Source of the DNA: Pseudomonas knackmussii B13
GTDB lineage: Bacteria; Pseudomonadota; Gammaproteobacteria; Pseudomonadales; Pseudomonadaceae
Direction of reading: 5' to 3'
DNA: 64,000 nucleotides
Assembly: GCF_000689415.1 (NCBI RefSeq)
Contig: NZ_HG322950.1
Coordinates: forward strand, 4,967,501-5,031,500
Shown here one piece after another: positions 1 to 8,199 of the stretch. Numbering within the stretch: position 1 is the first letter of the stretch; every line of letters begins with the position of its first letter. The notes below the pieces were generated by a model. That model did no database searches. It was not told where the DNA came from and saw only the letters and a list, made by a program, of their open reading frames with translations. A program made the translations under genes and the position numbers.

Positions 1-1
1 C

Positions 2-154
2 AAGCCGAGCATCGAGAACGCTCGCCGCCTGCTGAACTGGGAACCGACCGTGCACATGCGCGAAACCATCGCCAAGACCCTGGACTTCTTCCTCCGCGAG
101 GCCATCGCCGAGCAGGAAGCAGCCAAGGCGGCGAAGGCGGGGAACAACGCCTGA
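2..154 (+). CDS. arnA: ArnA C-terminal end (partial)
   Basis: An open frame entering from the left edge encodes the last 50 residues, with the motif ENARRLLNWEP followed by a charged, Ala/Lys-rich tail. This is typical of the C-terminal UDP-glucuronate decarboxylase (SDR) domain of bifunctional ArnA. ArnA oxidises and decarboxylates UDP-glucuronate and formylates UDP-L-Ara4N in the cytoplasm. Its TGA overlaps the arnD ATG, so the genes are translationally coupled. The identification leans on context: arnD, arnT, arnE, arnF and ugd follow in the usual order. Confidence 0.85.
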   Translation, partial: KPSIENARRLLNWEPTVHMRETIAKTLDFFLREAIAEQEAAKAAKAGNNA

Positions 155-1035
155 TGCAGGCGGGTCTGCGCATCGACGTCGACACCTACCGCGGCACCCG
201 TGAAGGCGTGCCGCGGTTGCTCGAACTGCTCGACGAAGCCGGAATCAAGGCGACCTTCTTCTTCAGCGTCGGCCCGGACAACATGGGCCGGCACCTGTGG
301 CGCCTGGTGCGTCCGCAGTTCTTCTGGAAGATGCTGCGTTCCAAGGCCGCCAGCCTCTATGGCTGGGACATCCTGCTGGCCGGCACCGCCTGGCCCGGCA
401 AGCCGATCGGTCGCGATTTCGGCCACCTGATGCGCAAAGCCCAGGAGGCCGGCCACGAGGTCGGCCTGCACGCCTGGGACCACCACGGCTGGCAGGCCAA
501 CGCCGGCACCTGGAGCGCCGATCAGCTGCACAAGCAGATCGCGCTCGGGGTGGACACCCTCAGCGACATCCTCGGCCAGCGCGTGGACTGCTCGGCCGTA
601 GCCGGCTGGCGCGCCGACGAACGCACCGTGCAAGCCAAGGAAGCCTTCGGCTTCCGCTACAACAGCGATTGCCGCGGCACCTCGCTGTTCCGCCCGCGCC
701 TGGCGGACGGCAGCCTGGGCACCGCGCAGGTCCCGGTGGACATGCCGACCTACGACGAAGTGGTAGGCCCGAACCTGGCCGCCGCCGACTTCAACGACTT
801 CATCCTGCGGCGCTTCAGGGCCGACGCACTGAACGTCTACACCATTCATGCCGAAGTGGAAGGAATCCTCATGGCAGAACAATTCCGCCAGTTGCTGGGC
901 CGCGCCCGGCAGGGCGACATTCATTTCCAGCCGCTGGGCCAGCTGCTGCCGACCGATCCGGCGGCGCTCCCCGCGGGCCAACTGACGCGCGGCACGCTGG
1001 AAGGCCGCGAGGGCTGGCTCGGGGTCCAACGATGA
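154..1035 (+). CDS. arnD: ArnD, 4-deoxy-4-formamido-L-arabinose-phosphoundecaprenol deformylase
   Basis: A 293-residue NodB-type polysaccharide deacetylase. The N-terminal LRIDVDTYRGTREGVP carries the metal/catalytic Asp pair (DVD), GIKATFFFSVGPDNMGRH is the typical second motif, and EVGLHAWDHHGW supplies the His metal ligands. It removes the formyl group from undecaprenyl-phosphate-Ara4FN on the inner membrane, which commits the sugar to lipid A modification. The length matches the family. The start overlaps the arnA stop and the end overlaps the arnT start by 4 nt (ATGA), so this is one tightly coupled operon. Confidence 0.95.
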   Translation: MQAGLRIDVDTYRGTREGVPRLLELLDEAGIKATFFFSVGPDNMGRHLWRLVRPQFFWKMLRSKAASLYGWDILLAGTAWPGKPIGRDFGHLMRKAQEAGHEVGLHAWDHHGWQANAGTWSADQLHKQIALGVDTLSDILGQRVDCSAVAGWRADERTVQAKEAFGFRYNSDCRGTSLFRPRLADGSLGTAQVPVDMPTYDEVVGPNLAAADFNDFILRRFRADALNVYTIHAEVEGILMAEQFRQLLGRARQGDIHFQPLGQLLPTDPAALPAGQLTRGTLEGREGWLGVQR

Positions 1036-2678
1036 CCCAGCGCTTCTGGCCACTGGCAGTCGCGGTATTGCTGCTGTTCTTCATCGTCCCGCTAGGCCTG
1101 CATGGCCTGTGGATCCCCGACGAGTCGCGCTACGCGCAGATCTCCCAGGCCATCCTGCACAGCGGCGACTGGGTGTCGCCGCACTTCCTCGGCCTGCGCT
1201 ACTTCGAGAAGCCCATCGCCGGCTACTGGCTGGTCGCGCTCGGCCAGATGCTGTTCGGCGAGAACCTCTTCGGCGTGCGCATCGCCTCGGTCGTGGTGAC
1301 CCTGGCCAGCACCCTGATGGTGCTCTTCGTCGGCCGCCGCATGTGGCCCGACAGCCGTCGCGGCGAAGTCGCGGCGCTGCTCTACGCCAGCTTCGCGTTG
1401 ATCGCAGGACAGGCCGGCTACAGCAACATGGACCCGCAGTTCACCCTGTGGACCAACCTCAGCATCGCCGCGCTCTGGCTGGCCTTCCAGGCCGAGGACC
1501 GGCGCGGCCGGCTGCTCGCCTGGGGCCTGCTGGGCGCCGCCTGCGCCATGGGCTTCATGACCAAGGGATTCCTCGCCGGCCTGCTGCCGGTGCTGGTCGC
1601 CCTGCCCTATGTATTCTGGCTGGGTCGCTGGCGCGAACTCTTCGGCTACGGCCCGCTGGCGGTGCTGGTCGCCGTGCTGCTAAGCCTGCCCTGGGGCCTG
1701 GCGATCTACGCCCGCGAGCCGGACTTCTGGAACTTCTTCTTCTGGCACGAGCACATCCGCCGCTTCGCCGGTGAAGACGCCCAGCATTCACGGCCATTCT
1801 GGTTCTTCGTGCCGCTGCTGTTCGCCAGCGCCCTGCCCTGGGCCCTGCTGATTCCCTCGGCATTCGCCCGCGGCTGGGCGCAGCGCCGCCAACCGCATGC
1901 GGTGTTCCTGCTGCTGTGGTTCGCCATGCCCTTCCTGTTCTTCAGCCTGGCCAAGGGCAAGCTGCCGACCTACACCATGCCCTGCTTCGCCCCGCTCGCC
2001 CTGCTGATGGCCGACGCAGTGCTCGCAGCCCTGGAGAGCGGACGCCTGCGCGTGCTGCGCTTCAACGGCTGGCTGAACCTGGTCGGCGGCCTGCTGGCCC
2101 TGGGCGGACTGGTGTTCATCCAGCTGCACAAGCCGGTTTACCACCACCAGACCGCTAGCGTTCTGCTGGTCGGCCTGGTGTGCCTGGCCTGGGCCGTCTG
2201 CGGCGGCCTGCAGCTGGCCCCCCCCCCCGCCCTCTGGGCCGCGCCGGCGGTGGCGGCCTGGCTGCTGGTGGCGGTGGTGCCGGCGGCCATGCCGGAGAAG
2301 ATCGTCAACAGCAAGATGCCCGACCAGTTCATCGCCCAGTACCAGGACCAGCTCGCCTCCGCGCACACCTTGCTGAGCAACGACCTGGGCACCGCCTCGG
2401 CGCTGGCCTGGCGCACCGGTCGCGCCAACATCCAGCTGCTCAACACCGTGGGCGAGCTGAAGTACGGCCTGTCCCAACCGGACGCCAAGGGCCGCACGCT
2501 CAGTCTCGAGGAATTCCCCGCCTGGCTCGCCGAGGCCCGCAAACAGGGCTCGGTAGGCGTCATCATGCGGGTCAACAGCGCCGGCGACGAAGCCGAGCTC
2601 GCGCTGATGCCCAAGGACTCCATCAGCTACCGGGAAAACCACCTGGTGTTCCTGCTGATTCCACAGGCCGCACCATGA
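1032..2678 (+). CDS. arnT: ArnT, undecaprenyl phosphate-alpha-L-Ara4N transferase
   Basis: A 548-residue GT-C glycosyltransferase of the inner membrane that moves L-Ara4N from the undecaprenyl carrier to lipid A phosphates and so lowers polymyxin binding. The start MTQRFWPLAV is chosen because it overlaps the arnD stop and gives the family length; the frame is open far upstream but that part is out-of-frame arnD. The first periplasmic loop has the GT-C signature WIPDESRYAQI, followed by FEKPIAGYWL. About a dozen hydrophobic segments precede a periplasmic C-terminal domain. An 11-nt cytosine run lies inside the gene at 2218-2228. Confidence 0.95.
   Translation: MTQRFWPLAVAVLLLFFIVPLGLHGLWIPDESRYAQISQAILHSGDWVSPHFLGLRYFEKPIAGYWLVALGQMLFGENLFGVRIASVVVTLASTLMVLFVGRRMWPDSRRGEVAALLYASFALIAGQAGYSNMDPQFTLWTNLSIAALWLAFQAEDRRGRLLAWGLLGAACAMGFMTKGFLAGLLPVLVALPYVFWLGRWRELFGYGPLAVLVAVLLSLPWGLAIYAREPDFWNFFFWHEHIRRFAGEDAQHSRPFWFFVPLLFASALPWALLIPSAFARGWAQRRQPHAVFLLLWFAMPFLFFSLAKGKLPTYTMPCFAPLALLMADAVLAALESGRLRVLRFNGWLNLVGGLLALGGLVFIQLHKPVYHHQTASVLLVGLVCLAWAVCGGLQLAPPPALWAAPAVAAWLLVAVVPAAMPEKIVNSKMPDQFIAQYQDQLASAHTLLSNDLGTASALAWRTGRANIQLLNTVGELKYGLSQPDAKGRTLSLEEFPAWLAEARKQGSVGVIMRVNSAGDEAELALMPKDSISYRENHLVFLLIPQAAP
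2218..2228 (+). repeat. C11 homopolymer within arnT
   Basis: Eleven consecutive cytosines encode the Pro-Pro-Pro of LAPPPALW in ArnT. The frame is intact at this length. A change of one base would truncate the last third of the protein. Runs this long in coding DNA are slippage-prone, both in vivo and in sequencing. Confidence 0.9.
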
Positions 2679-3042
2679 CCGCCCTGCTGCTCGCCATCGC
2701 CTGCCTGCTCACCTGCCTCGGCCAGATCGCCCAGAAACTGGCCGTGGAGAGTTGGAGCGCACGCGAGCACAGCGCCCTGCAGAAAATTCTGTCGCCATGG
2801 CTGCTGCTGGCCATCGCCTGCCTGGGCTTCGGCCTGCTGGCCTGGCTGCTGGTGCTGCAACGCCTGCCGGTGGGCATCGCCTACCCGATGTTGAGCATCA
2901 ACTTCGTATTGGTCACCCTCGCCGCGCGCTACCTGTTCCGCGAGCCGGTCGATGCCCGCCATTGGCTCCGCCTCCTGCTGGCCATTGGCTCGGCATCCTG
3001 CTGATCGGCGGCGGCGTGGTGCTGCTGGGAGTGCAGGCATGA
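2675..3042 (+). pseudogene. arnE: ArnE, flippase subunit, interrupted by an apparent 1-nt deletion
   Basis: EamA/SMR-like four-helix membrane protein, the small subunit of the ArnE-ArnF flippase that moves undecaprenyl-phosphate-Ara4N to the periplasmic face. Translation from the ATG at 2675 (overlapping the arnT stop) gives MTALLLAIACLLTCLGQIAQ and reads correctly up to WLRLLLAIG near 2988, then stops at 3004. The expected C-terminus GILLIGGGVVLLGVQA continues in the next frame to 3042, where its TGA overlaps the arnF ATG. Restoring one C in ggc-tcggc repairs a 122-residue protein. The conserved downstream frame and the coupled stop suggest a sequencing error or a very recent mutation. Confidence 0.85.
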
Positions 3043-3443
3043 GCCGCGCGACCGGCTTCATTCTCGCCCTGGGCAGCGTCGCCCTGGTCAGCTCGGCGCA
3101 GCTCGGCATGCGCTGGGCCATGAGCCGCCTGCCGGCACCACAGGAATGGCTGAATGCCCTGCAAGCGCTGGATACCAGCCTGCTGCCGATGCTCGGCGTG
3201 CTGCTCTGCGCCGTACTGGCCTACGCGCTGTCGATGCTGTGCTGGCTCGGCGCGCTCAAGTTTCTACCGCTCGGCCGCGCCTATTCGCTGCTGAGCATCA
3301 GCTACGCTCTGGTCTACCTCGGCGCAGCCCTGCTGCCCGGATTCGGGGAAAGCCTGAGCCTGTTCAAGACGCTGGGCGTAGGCCTGGTGATCGCCGGCGT
3401 GCTGGCGATCAACAGCCCGCGCCCGACGATGGATCAACCGTAA
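3039..3443 (+). CDS. arnF: ArnF, Ara4N-phosphoundecaprenol flippase subunit
   Basis: A 134-residue SMR-like protein with four hydrophobic segments. The start MSRATGFILALGSVALVSSA is chosen because its ATG overlaps the true arnE stop; an upstream in-frame extension is only arnE out of frame. PLGRAYSLLSISYALVYL is the conserved EamA/SMR core. It pairs with ArnE. The gene is intact, unlike its partner. Confidence 0.93.
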   Translation: MSRATGFILALGSVALVSSAQLGMRWAMSRLPAPQEWLNALQALDTSLLPMLGVLLCAVLAYALSMLCWLGALKFLPLGRAYSLLSISYALVYLGAALLPGFGESLSLFKTLGVGLVIAGVLAINSPRPTMDQP

Positions 3444-3525
3444 TGAATTGCCCGCATGCTGCCGCCCCGCGCGGCGAGGCGATGCCGGCGCCAGCGCATC
3501 ATTTGCAAGCTTTGGGATGTCCCGT

Positions 3526-4884
3526 ATGAAAATCAGCGTATTCGGTATCGGTTATGTGGGCCTGGTGCAGGCCGCGGTGATGGCGGAAGTGGGCCACGAC
3601 GTGGTCTGCATGGACATCGACGAGGACAAGATCGCCAAGCTCAAGCGCGGCCAGATCAGCATCTTCGAGCCGGGCCTGGCTGAACTGGTGAAAGAGAACC
3701 TGGAAGCCGGCCGCCTGCACTTCACCAGCGACGTCGCCACCGCCGCGGCCCACGGCCTGGTGCAGTTCATCGCCGTAGGCACCCCGCCCAGCGACGACGG
3801 TTCGGCCAACCTCAGCGCGGTGTTCGCCGTTGCCGAAGGCATCGCCCGTCACCGCAGCGAGCCGGTGGTGATCGTCGAGAAATCCACCGTCCCGGTGGGC
3901 ACCGGCGACCGCATCAAGGCCCATATCGAGAAGATCCTGGCCGACAGCGGCCGCACGCTGAAATTCGATATCGTCTCCAACCCCGAATTCCTCAAGGAAG
4001 GTTCGGCCCTGGCCGACTGCCGCCGCCCCGACCGCATCATCATCGGCTGCGACAGCAACGAAGTGCTGGACGTGATGCGCGAGATCTACGCGCCCTTCAA
4101 CCGCAACCACGACCGCACCATCGCCATGAACCTGCGCAGCGCCGAGCTGACCAAGTACGCGGCGAACTGCATGCTGGCGACCAAGATCAGCTTCATCAAC
4201 CAGATCGCCGAGCTGGCCGAGCACCTGGGTGCCGACATCGAGTCGGTGCGCCTGGGCATGGGCGCCGACGTGCGCATCGGCTACCACTTCATCTACCCCG
4301 GCTGCGGCTATGGCGGCTCCTGCTTCCCGAAGGACGTCCAGGCGCTGATCCACACCGCCGCGGAAGCGAACTGCTCGAACGACCTGCTGCGCGCCGTGGA
4401 AGAAGTGAACCGCCGGCAGAAGAACAAGCTGTTCGAACGCATCAAGGCCTACTACAAGGGCGACCTCGCCGGCCGCACCTTCGCCCTCTGGGGCCTGTCG
4501 TTCAAGCCGAACACCGACGACATGCGCGACGCGCCGAGCCGCGACCTGATGGAAGCGCTGTGGCAAGCCGGCGCCAAGGTCCGCGCCTTCGACCCGGAAG
4601 CCATGTCCGAGGCCCAGCGCCTGTATGGCCACGACGAGCGCCTGACCCTGATGGGCACCCCGGAAGCGGTCCTGGGCGGCTCCGACGCGCTGATCGTCTG
4701 CACCGAGTGGCAGCAGTTCAAGGCGCCGGACTTCAAGCTGCTGGCCAGTCAGCTGAAAGCCCCGGTGATCTTCGACGGCCGCAACCTCTACGATCCCGAG
4801 CGCCTGGCGCGCTACGGCTTCGAGTACTTCCCGATGGGCCGCGGCGATTCCCATCGCCTGCCGGTGCCGACGCCCCGCGGCTGA
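3526..4884 (+). CDS. ugd: UDP-glucose 6-dehydrogenase
   Basis: A 452-residue enzyme that oxidises UDP-glucose twice with NAD+ to UDP-glucuronate, the substrate of ArnA. The N-terminal Rossmann motif is MKISVFGIGYVGLVQAA. The catalytic Cys lies in GCGYGGSCFPKD (about residue 260), and KPNTDDMRDAPS is the C-terminal UDP-binding signature. The ATG at 3526 is preferred: it puts the Rossmann fold at residue 1 and has GGGA about 8 nt upstream. Another in-frame ATG lies 9 nt earlier. It follows arnF by 82 nt and is the last gene of the resistance cluster. Confidence 0.94.
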   Translation: MKISVFGIGYVGLVQAAVMAEVGHDVVCMDIDEDKIAKLKRGQISIFEPGLAELVKENLEAGRLHFTSDVATAAAHGLVQFIAVGTPPSDDGSANLSAVFAVAEGIARHRSEPVVIVEKSTVPVGTGDRIKAHIEKILADSGRTLKFDIVSNPEFLKEGSALADCRRPDRIIIGCDSNEVLDVMREIYAPFNRNHDRTIAMNLRSAELTKYAANCMLATKISFINQIAELAEHLGADIESVRLGMGADVRIGYHFIYPGCGYGGSCFPKDVQALIHTAAEANCSNDLLRAVEEVNRRQKNKLFERIKAYYKGDLAGRTFALWGLSFKPNTDDMRDAPSRDLMEALWQAGAKVRAFDPEAMSEAQRLYGHDERLTLMGTPEAVLGGSDALIVCTEWQQFKAPDFKLLASQLKAPVIFDGRNLYDPERLARYGFEYFPMGRGDSHRLPVPTPRG

Positions 4885-4975
4885 TCCCCGCCCCAACTCG
4901 CTCCTGCCCTGCGTAGGAGCGAGCCGACGCCTAGTTCTTGTTTGCGAACCTGATTCCGCGCCGATCTCCAACCTC

Positions 4976-5416
4976 GTCTTCCCAGTGAACGCGGGGATCC
5001 AAAAGGCTTCGTGTTTCTGCGCCGCTTATGTGTGTTCGGAGAGTCTTTGTTTCGCCTCTCGGCGAGTCACTTCTTTCAAACGCCAAAGAAGTAACCAAGA
5101 ACGCTTGCCCCGTCATACGGGCCCGATGAAGCCGGGCTACCCTCACGAACTCCCCCGCACCGGAGGCCCGCCCCGAAAGTACGTCCCTGTACAAATCGGG
5201 GCTTGCGCGACATCCATGTCGCCCGACCTCCTCTACGGGGGTTTCGCTCGGCCTTCTGAAAGGGGCGTTCGGCGTGCTTGGATGTTTCGCTGGAAGTCCG
5301 AGAGCAAGAGCCGCCTGCGGTGCAGCTCTGGTAGGGCGAATAACCCCGAAGGGGTTATCCGCCGTTGTGCCGGGCTGCAACTCCAATCTCTGGGTCCCCG
5401 CGTTCGCGGGGAAGAC
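4976..5416 (+). repeat. 441-bp non-coding element with 25-nt terminal inverted repeats
   Basis: This fills most of the gene-free stretch between ugd and fruA. The ends 4976-5000 and 5392-5416 are inverted copies of each other with 22 of 25 positions identical (outer GTCTTCCC, inner CGCGGGG). Inside are several perfect stems: 5069-5076 with 5085-5092 (ACTTCTTT/AAAGAAGT), 5207-5222 (GCGACAT-CC-ATGTCGC), 5340-5358 (ATAACCCC-GAA-GGGGTTAT) and 5396-5411 (CCCCGCG-TT-CGCGGGG). No convincing gene is present. The interior resembles a motif I recall as common between genes in pseudomonads (caaagaagtaaccaag). It is probably a MITE-like or structured repeat. No target duplication was found at its edges. 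Confidence 0.6.
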
Positions 5417-5470
5417 GGATGGGCGTAGCGGACCTTGTCTGCGATCAGCAGGCGGTAGCCTGCCCAAACC

Positions 5471-7214
5471 TCACGCCCGCTCCGGCACCGCCATCGGCAA
5501 TGCCGACTCGTCCCGCTTGAGCACCGCGTAAAGCACACCCGTCACCACACTCCCCGCGGCAATCGCCAGCAGGTACATCAGCGCGTGGTTGATCGCGTTG
5601 GGGATCAGCAGCACGAACAGCCCGCCGTGCGGCGCCAGCAACTTGCAGCCGAAGAACATTGACAGCGCGCCGGTCAGCGCACCGCCGGCGATGCTGGCCG
5701 GTATAACTCGTAGCGGATCCTTCGCAGCGAAGGGAATCGCGCCTTCGGAGATGAAGCACAGCCCCAGCACCAGCGCCGCCTTGCCGGCCTCCCGTTCGCT
5801 CTGGGCGAACTTGCGCCGGGCCAGCAGGGTGGCGATGCCCATGCCGATCGGCGGCACCATGCCGGCCGCCATGGTCGCGGCCATCGGTGCGTAGCTCTGC
5901 GAGGCGAGCAGGCCGACGGAGAAGGCGTAGGCCGCCTTGTTGATCGGCCCGCCCAGGTCGACGCACATCATCCCGCCGAGCAGCAGGCCGAGCAGGATGG
6001 CGTTGGCGGTACCCATGCCGGCGAGGAAGTCGGTCAGCGCCGTCATCAGCCCGGCCACCGGCTTGCCCACGACGTAGATCATCACCAGCCCGGTGAACAG
6101 GCTGCACAGCAGCGGGATCAGCAGGATCGGCTTGAGTGCCTCCAGGCTCTGCGGCAGCTTGAGGTACTGGCTGACCGCCTTCGCCGAATAGCCGGCGAGC
6201 AGGCCGGCGACTATGCCGCCGAGGAAACCCGCGCCCAGGCTGCTGGCCAGCAGGCCGCCGATCATCCCCGGCGCCAACCCCGGGCGGTCGGCGATGGACC
6301 AGGCGATGTAGCCGGCGAGCATCGGCACCATCAGCTTGAAGGCGGTCTCGCCGCCGATCTGCATCAGCGCGGCGGCCAGGGTGCCCGGTTCCTTGAATGC
6401 CGTGATGCCGAAGACGAAGGACAGCGCGATCAGCAGGCCGCCGGCGACCACCATCGGCAGCATGAAGGACACGCCGGTCAGCAGGTGCTTGTACAGACCG
6501 CGCGCCTCGCCCTTCACCGGCTTGGCCGTAGCTCCCGCGGTGTTCGCAGCGCTTTCCTCGACGCCCGCCTCCAGCGCCTTGCGCAGCATCGCTTCGGGCT
6601 GCTTGAGCGCCACGCCGGTGCCGCAGCGGAAGATGCGCTTGCCGGCGAAACGCTCGGTGTTCACTTCGATATCCGTGGCCAGCAGCACCACGTCGGCGGC
6701 GGCGATGTCCTCGGCGGCCAGCGGGTTGCGCGCGCCGACCGAGCCCTGGGTTTCCACCTTCAGGTCCCAGCCCAGTTTCTGCGCCGCCTGCTGCAGCGCC
6801 TCGGCGGCCATGAAGGTGTGCGCCACTCCGGTCGGGCAGGCGGTGATCGCCACCACTCGCGCCACCTTGGCCGGCACAGGTGCCTGCGTTTCGGCATTGC
6901 CCTGCCAGGGTTGCGCTTGGGCAGCAGCGCGTTGCAGGAAGGCAGCGGGGTCGCTCAGCGCTTCGGCGGGGCGCGCCTGCCAACAGGCGCTTGCCGGCAA
7001 AGCGCGCCAGATCCTGCGGCTGCGGGCTGATCACCACGACCAGCTCGGCAGCGGCGATCTGCTCGGCGCTCAAGCGCAGTTCCGGGCGTTGCGGCTCGTT
7101 GCTCTCGACGCACACCGACCAGCCCATGCGTTCGGCGGCGGCGCGCAACAGGCGCGCGCTGAGCAGGCTGGTGACCTGGCCGTTGGGGCAGGCAGTGATC
7201 AGGGCAAGTTTCAT
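5471..7214 (-). pseudogene. fruA: FruA, fructose PTS EIIBC, interrupted by an apparent 1-nt insertion
   Basis: Inner-membrane fructose permease that phosphorylates incoming fructose to fructose-1-phosphate. The start at 7214 gives MKLALITACPNGQVTSLLSA, a degenerate IIB' domain. The frame breaks near 6981-6985 after FAGKRLL, where one extra G appears to have been added. The next frame continues with QARPAEALSDPAAF, the functional IIB domain (catalytic Cys in ITACPTGVAHTF) and the multi-helix IIC domain (GGPINKAAYAF, ISEGAIPFAA) to the stop at 5471. Removing one base yields 580 residues, the usual family length. It lies 55 nt after fruK and is the last gene of the operon. Confidence 0.88.
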
Positions 7215-7269
7215 CGTCGTACCTCTTGTTATGGCGCCACCTCGGGCCCGCAAGCGGGCGGATGGCGAA

Positions 7270-8199
7270 TCAATCGAGCGCGGACACCACGACCTGGCCT
7301 TCCAGCTCGGCCAGGCGCACGGGGTCGGCAACACCGAACTCGAACTGGGTGACAGCCAGCGCCGCGACCGCCGTTGCGTGGCGCAGCACTCGCTCGGCCG
7401 GCCAGCCGGCGAGCAGGCCATGGAGCATGGCCGCGAGCAGCGAGTCGCCGGCGCCCACGGTGCTGGCAACCTGCACGCGCGGAGGGCTCGACTTCAGGCA
7501 TGCGTCGGGCGCGAACCAGTGAACACCCTCGGCGCCTTGCGAAAGCACCACATGCTCGATGCCGCCGTGCTGCAGTTGCCGGGCCTGGGCATCGACACCC
7601 TCGGCATCCGCCGGACCGCACACGGCAGCCAGCTCCTCGGCGTTCGGCTTGACCAGCCAGGGCTTGGCCGCAAGGCCATGACGCAGCGCTTCGCCGCTGC
7701 TGTCGAAAGCCACCCACAGCCCGAGCCGCTTGAGGCGCAGGATCAGCTCGGCGAGCCATTGCGGATCGACGCCACGCGGCAGGCTGCCGGAGACCACGGC
7801 AATGTCCTGCCCGGCGGCGAGGCGCGCGAGTTCATCCAGCAGGAGCTCCTGCGCGCCAGCGTCGACCAGGAGACCCGGGCCATTGATATCGGTAACGCGC
7901 CCGTCATGCTCGGCCAGCTTGATGTTGCTGCGGGTTTCGCCGGGCACGCGGACGAAGCCATCGCGAAAGCCCCGGCGCTGGAAAAGCGCATCGAAGGCAG
8001 CCGCATTGTCGGCACCGAGGAAGCCGGCCACGGTCAGCTGATGGCCAAGATCGGCAAGCACCTGGGCGACGTTCAGCCCCTTGCCGGCGGCCTGGGCCAT
8101 AACCGCTTCGCTGCGATTCACCTCGCCCGGTTCGAGCCGCGGCAAGCGCACGGTCAGGTCCAGCGCCGGGTTCAAGGTCAGGGTCAGGATGCGGGCCAT
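7270..8199 (-). CDS. fruK: 1-phosphofructokinase
   Basis: A 309-residue PfkB-family sugar kinase that phosphorylates fructose-1-phosphate to fructose-1,6-bisphosphate in the cytoplasm. Signatures are LTLNPALDLTV at the N-terminus, AAGKGLNVAQVLADLG (substrate-binding GKG), and the C-terminal STVGAGDSLLAAMLHG with the catalytic Asp in GAGD. Its ATG overlaps the fruB stop by one base, so it is the middle gene of fruB-fruK-fruA. Confidence 0.95.
   Translation of the reverse strand: MARILTLTLNPALDLTVRLPRLEPGEVNRSEAVMAQAAGKGLNVAQVLADLGHQLTVAGFLGADNAAAFDALFQRRGFRDGFVRVPGETRSNIKLAEHDGRVTDINGPGLLVDAGAQELLLDELARLAAGQDIAVVSGSLPRGVDPQWLAELILRLKRLGLWVAFDSSGEALRHGLAAKPWLVKPNAEELAAVCGPADAEGVDAQARQLQHGGIEHVVLSQGAEGVHWFAPDACLKSSPPRVQVASTVGAGDSLLAAMLHGLLAGWPAERVLRHATAVAALAVTQFEFGVADPVRLAELEGQVVVSALD

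Noticed and set aside
297..1031. N-terminal extension of arnT giving a 793-residue protein
   Set aside because: The additional part is arnD read in the wrong frame. The true start at 1032 overlaps the arnD stop and fits the family.
3499..4971. 490-codon open frame antisense to ugd
   Set aside because: Same GC artefact; ugd has clear motifs and the antisense product has none.
4985..5428. 147-codon open frame in the ugd-fruA gap
   Set aside because: It coincides with an inverted-repeat-bounded, hairpin-rich element, has no ribosome site, and its product resembles spurious small proteins called in such repeats.
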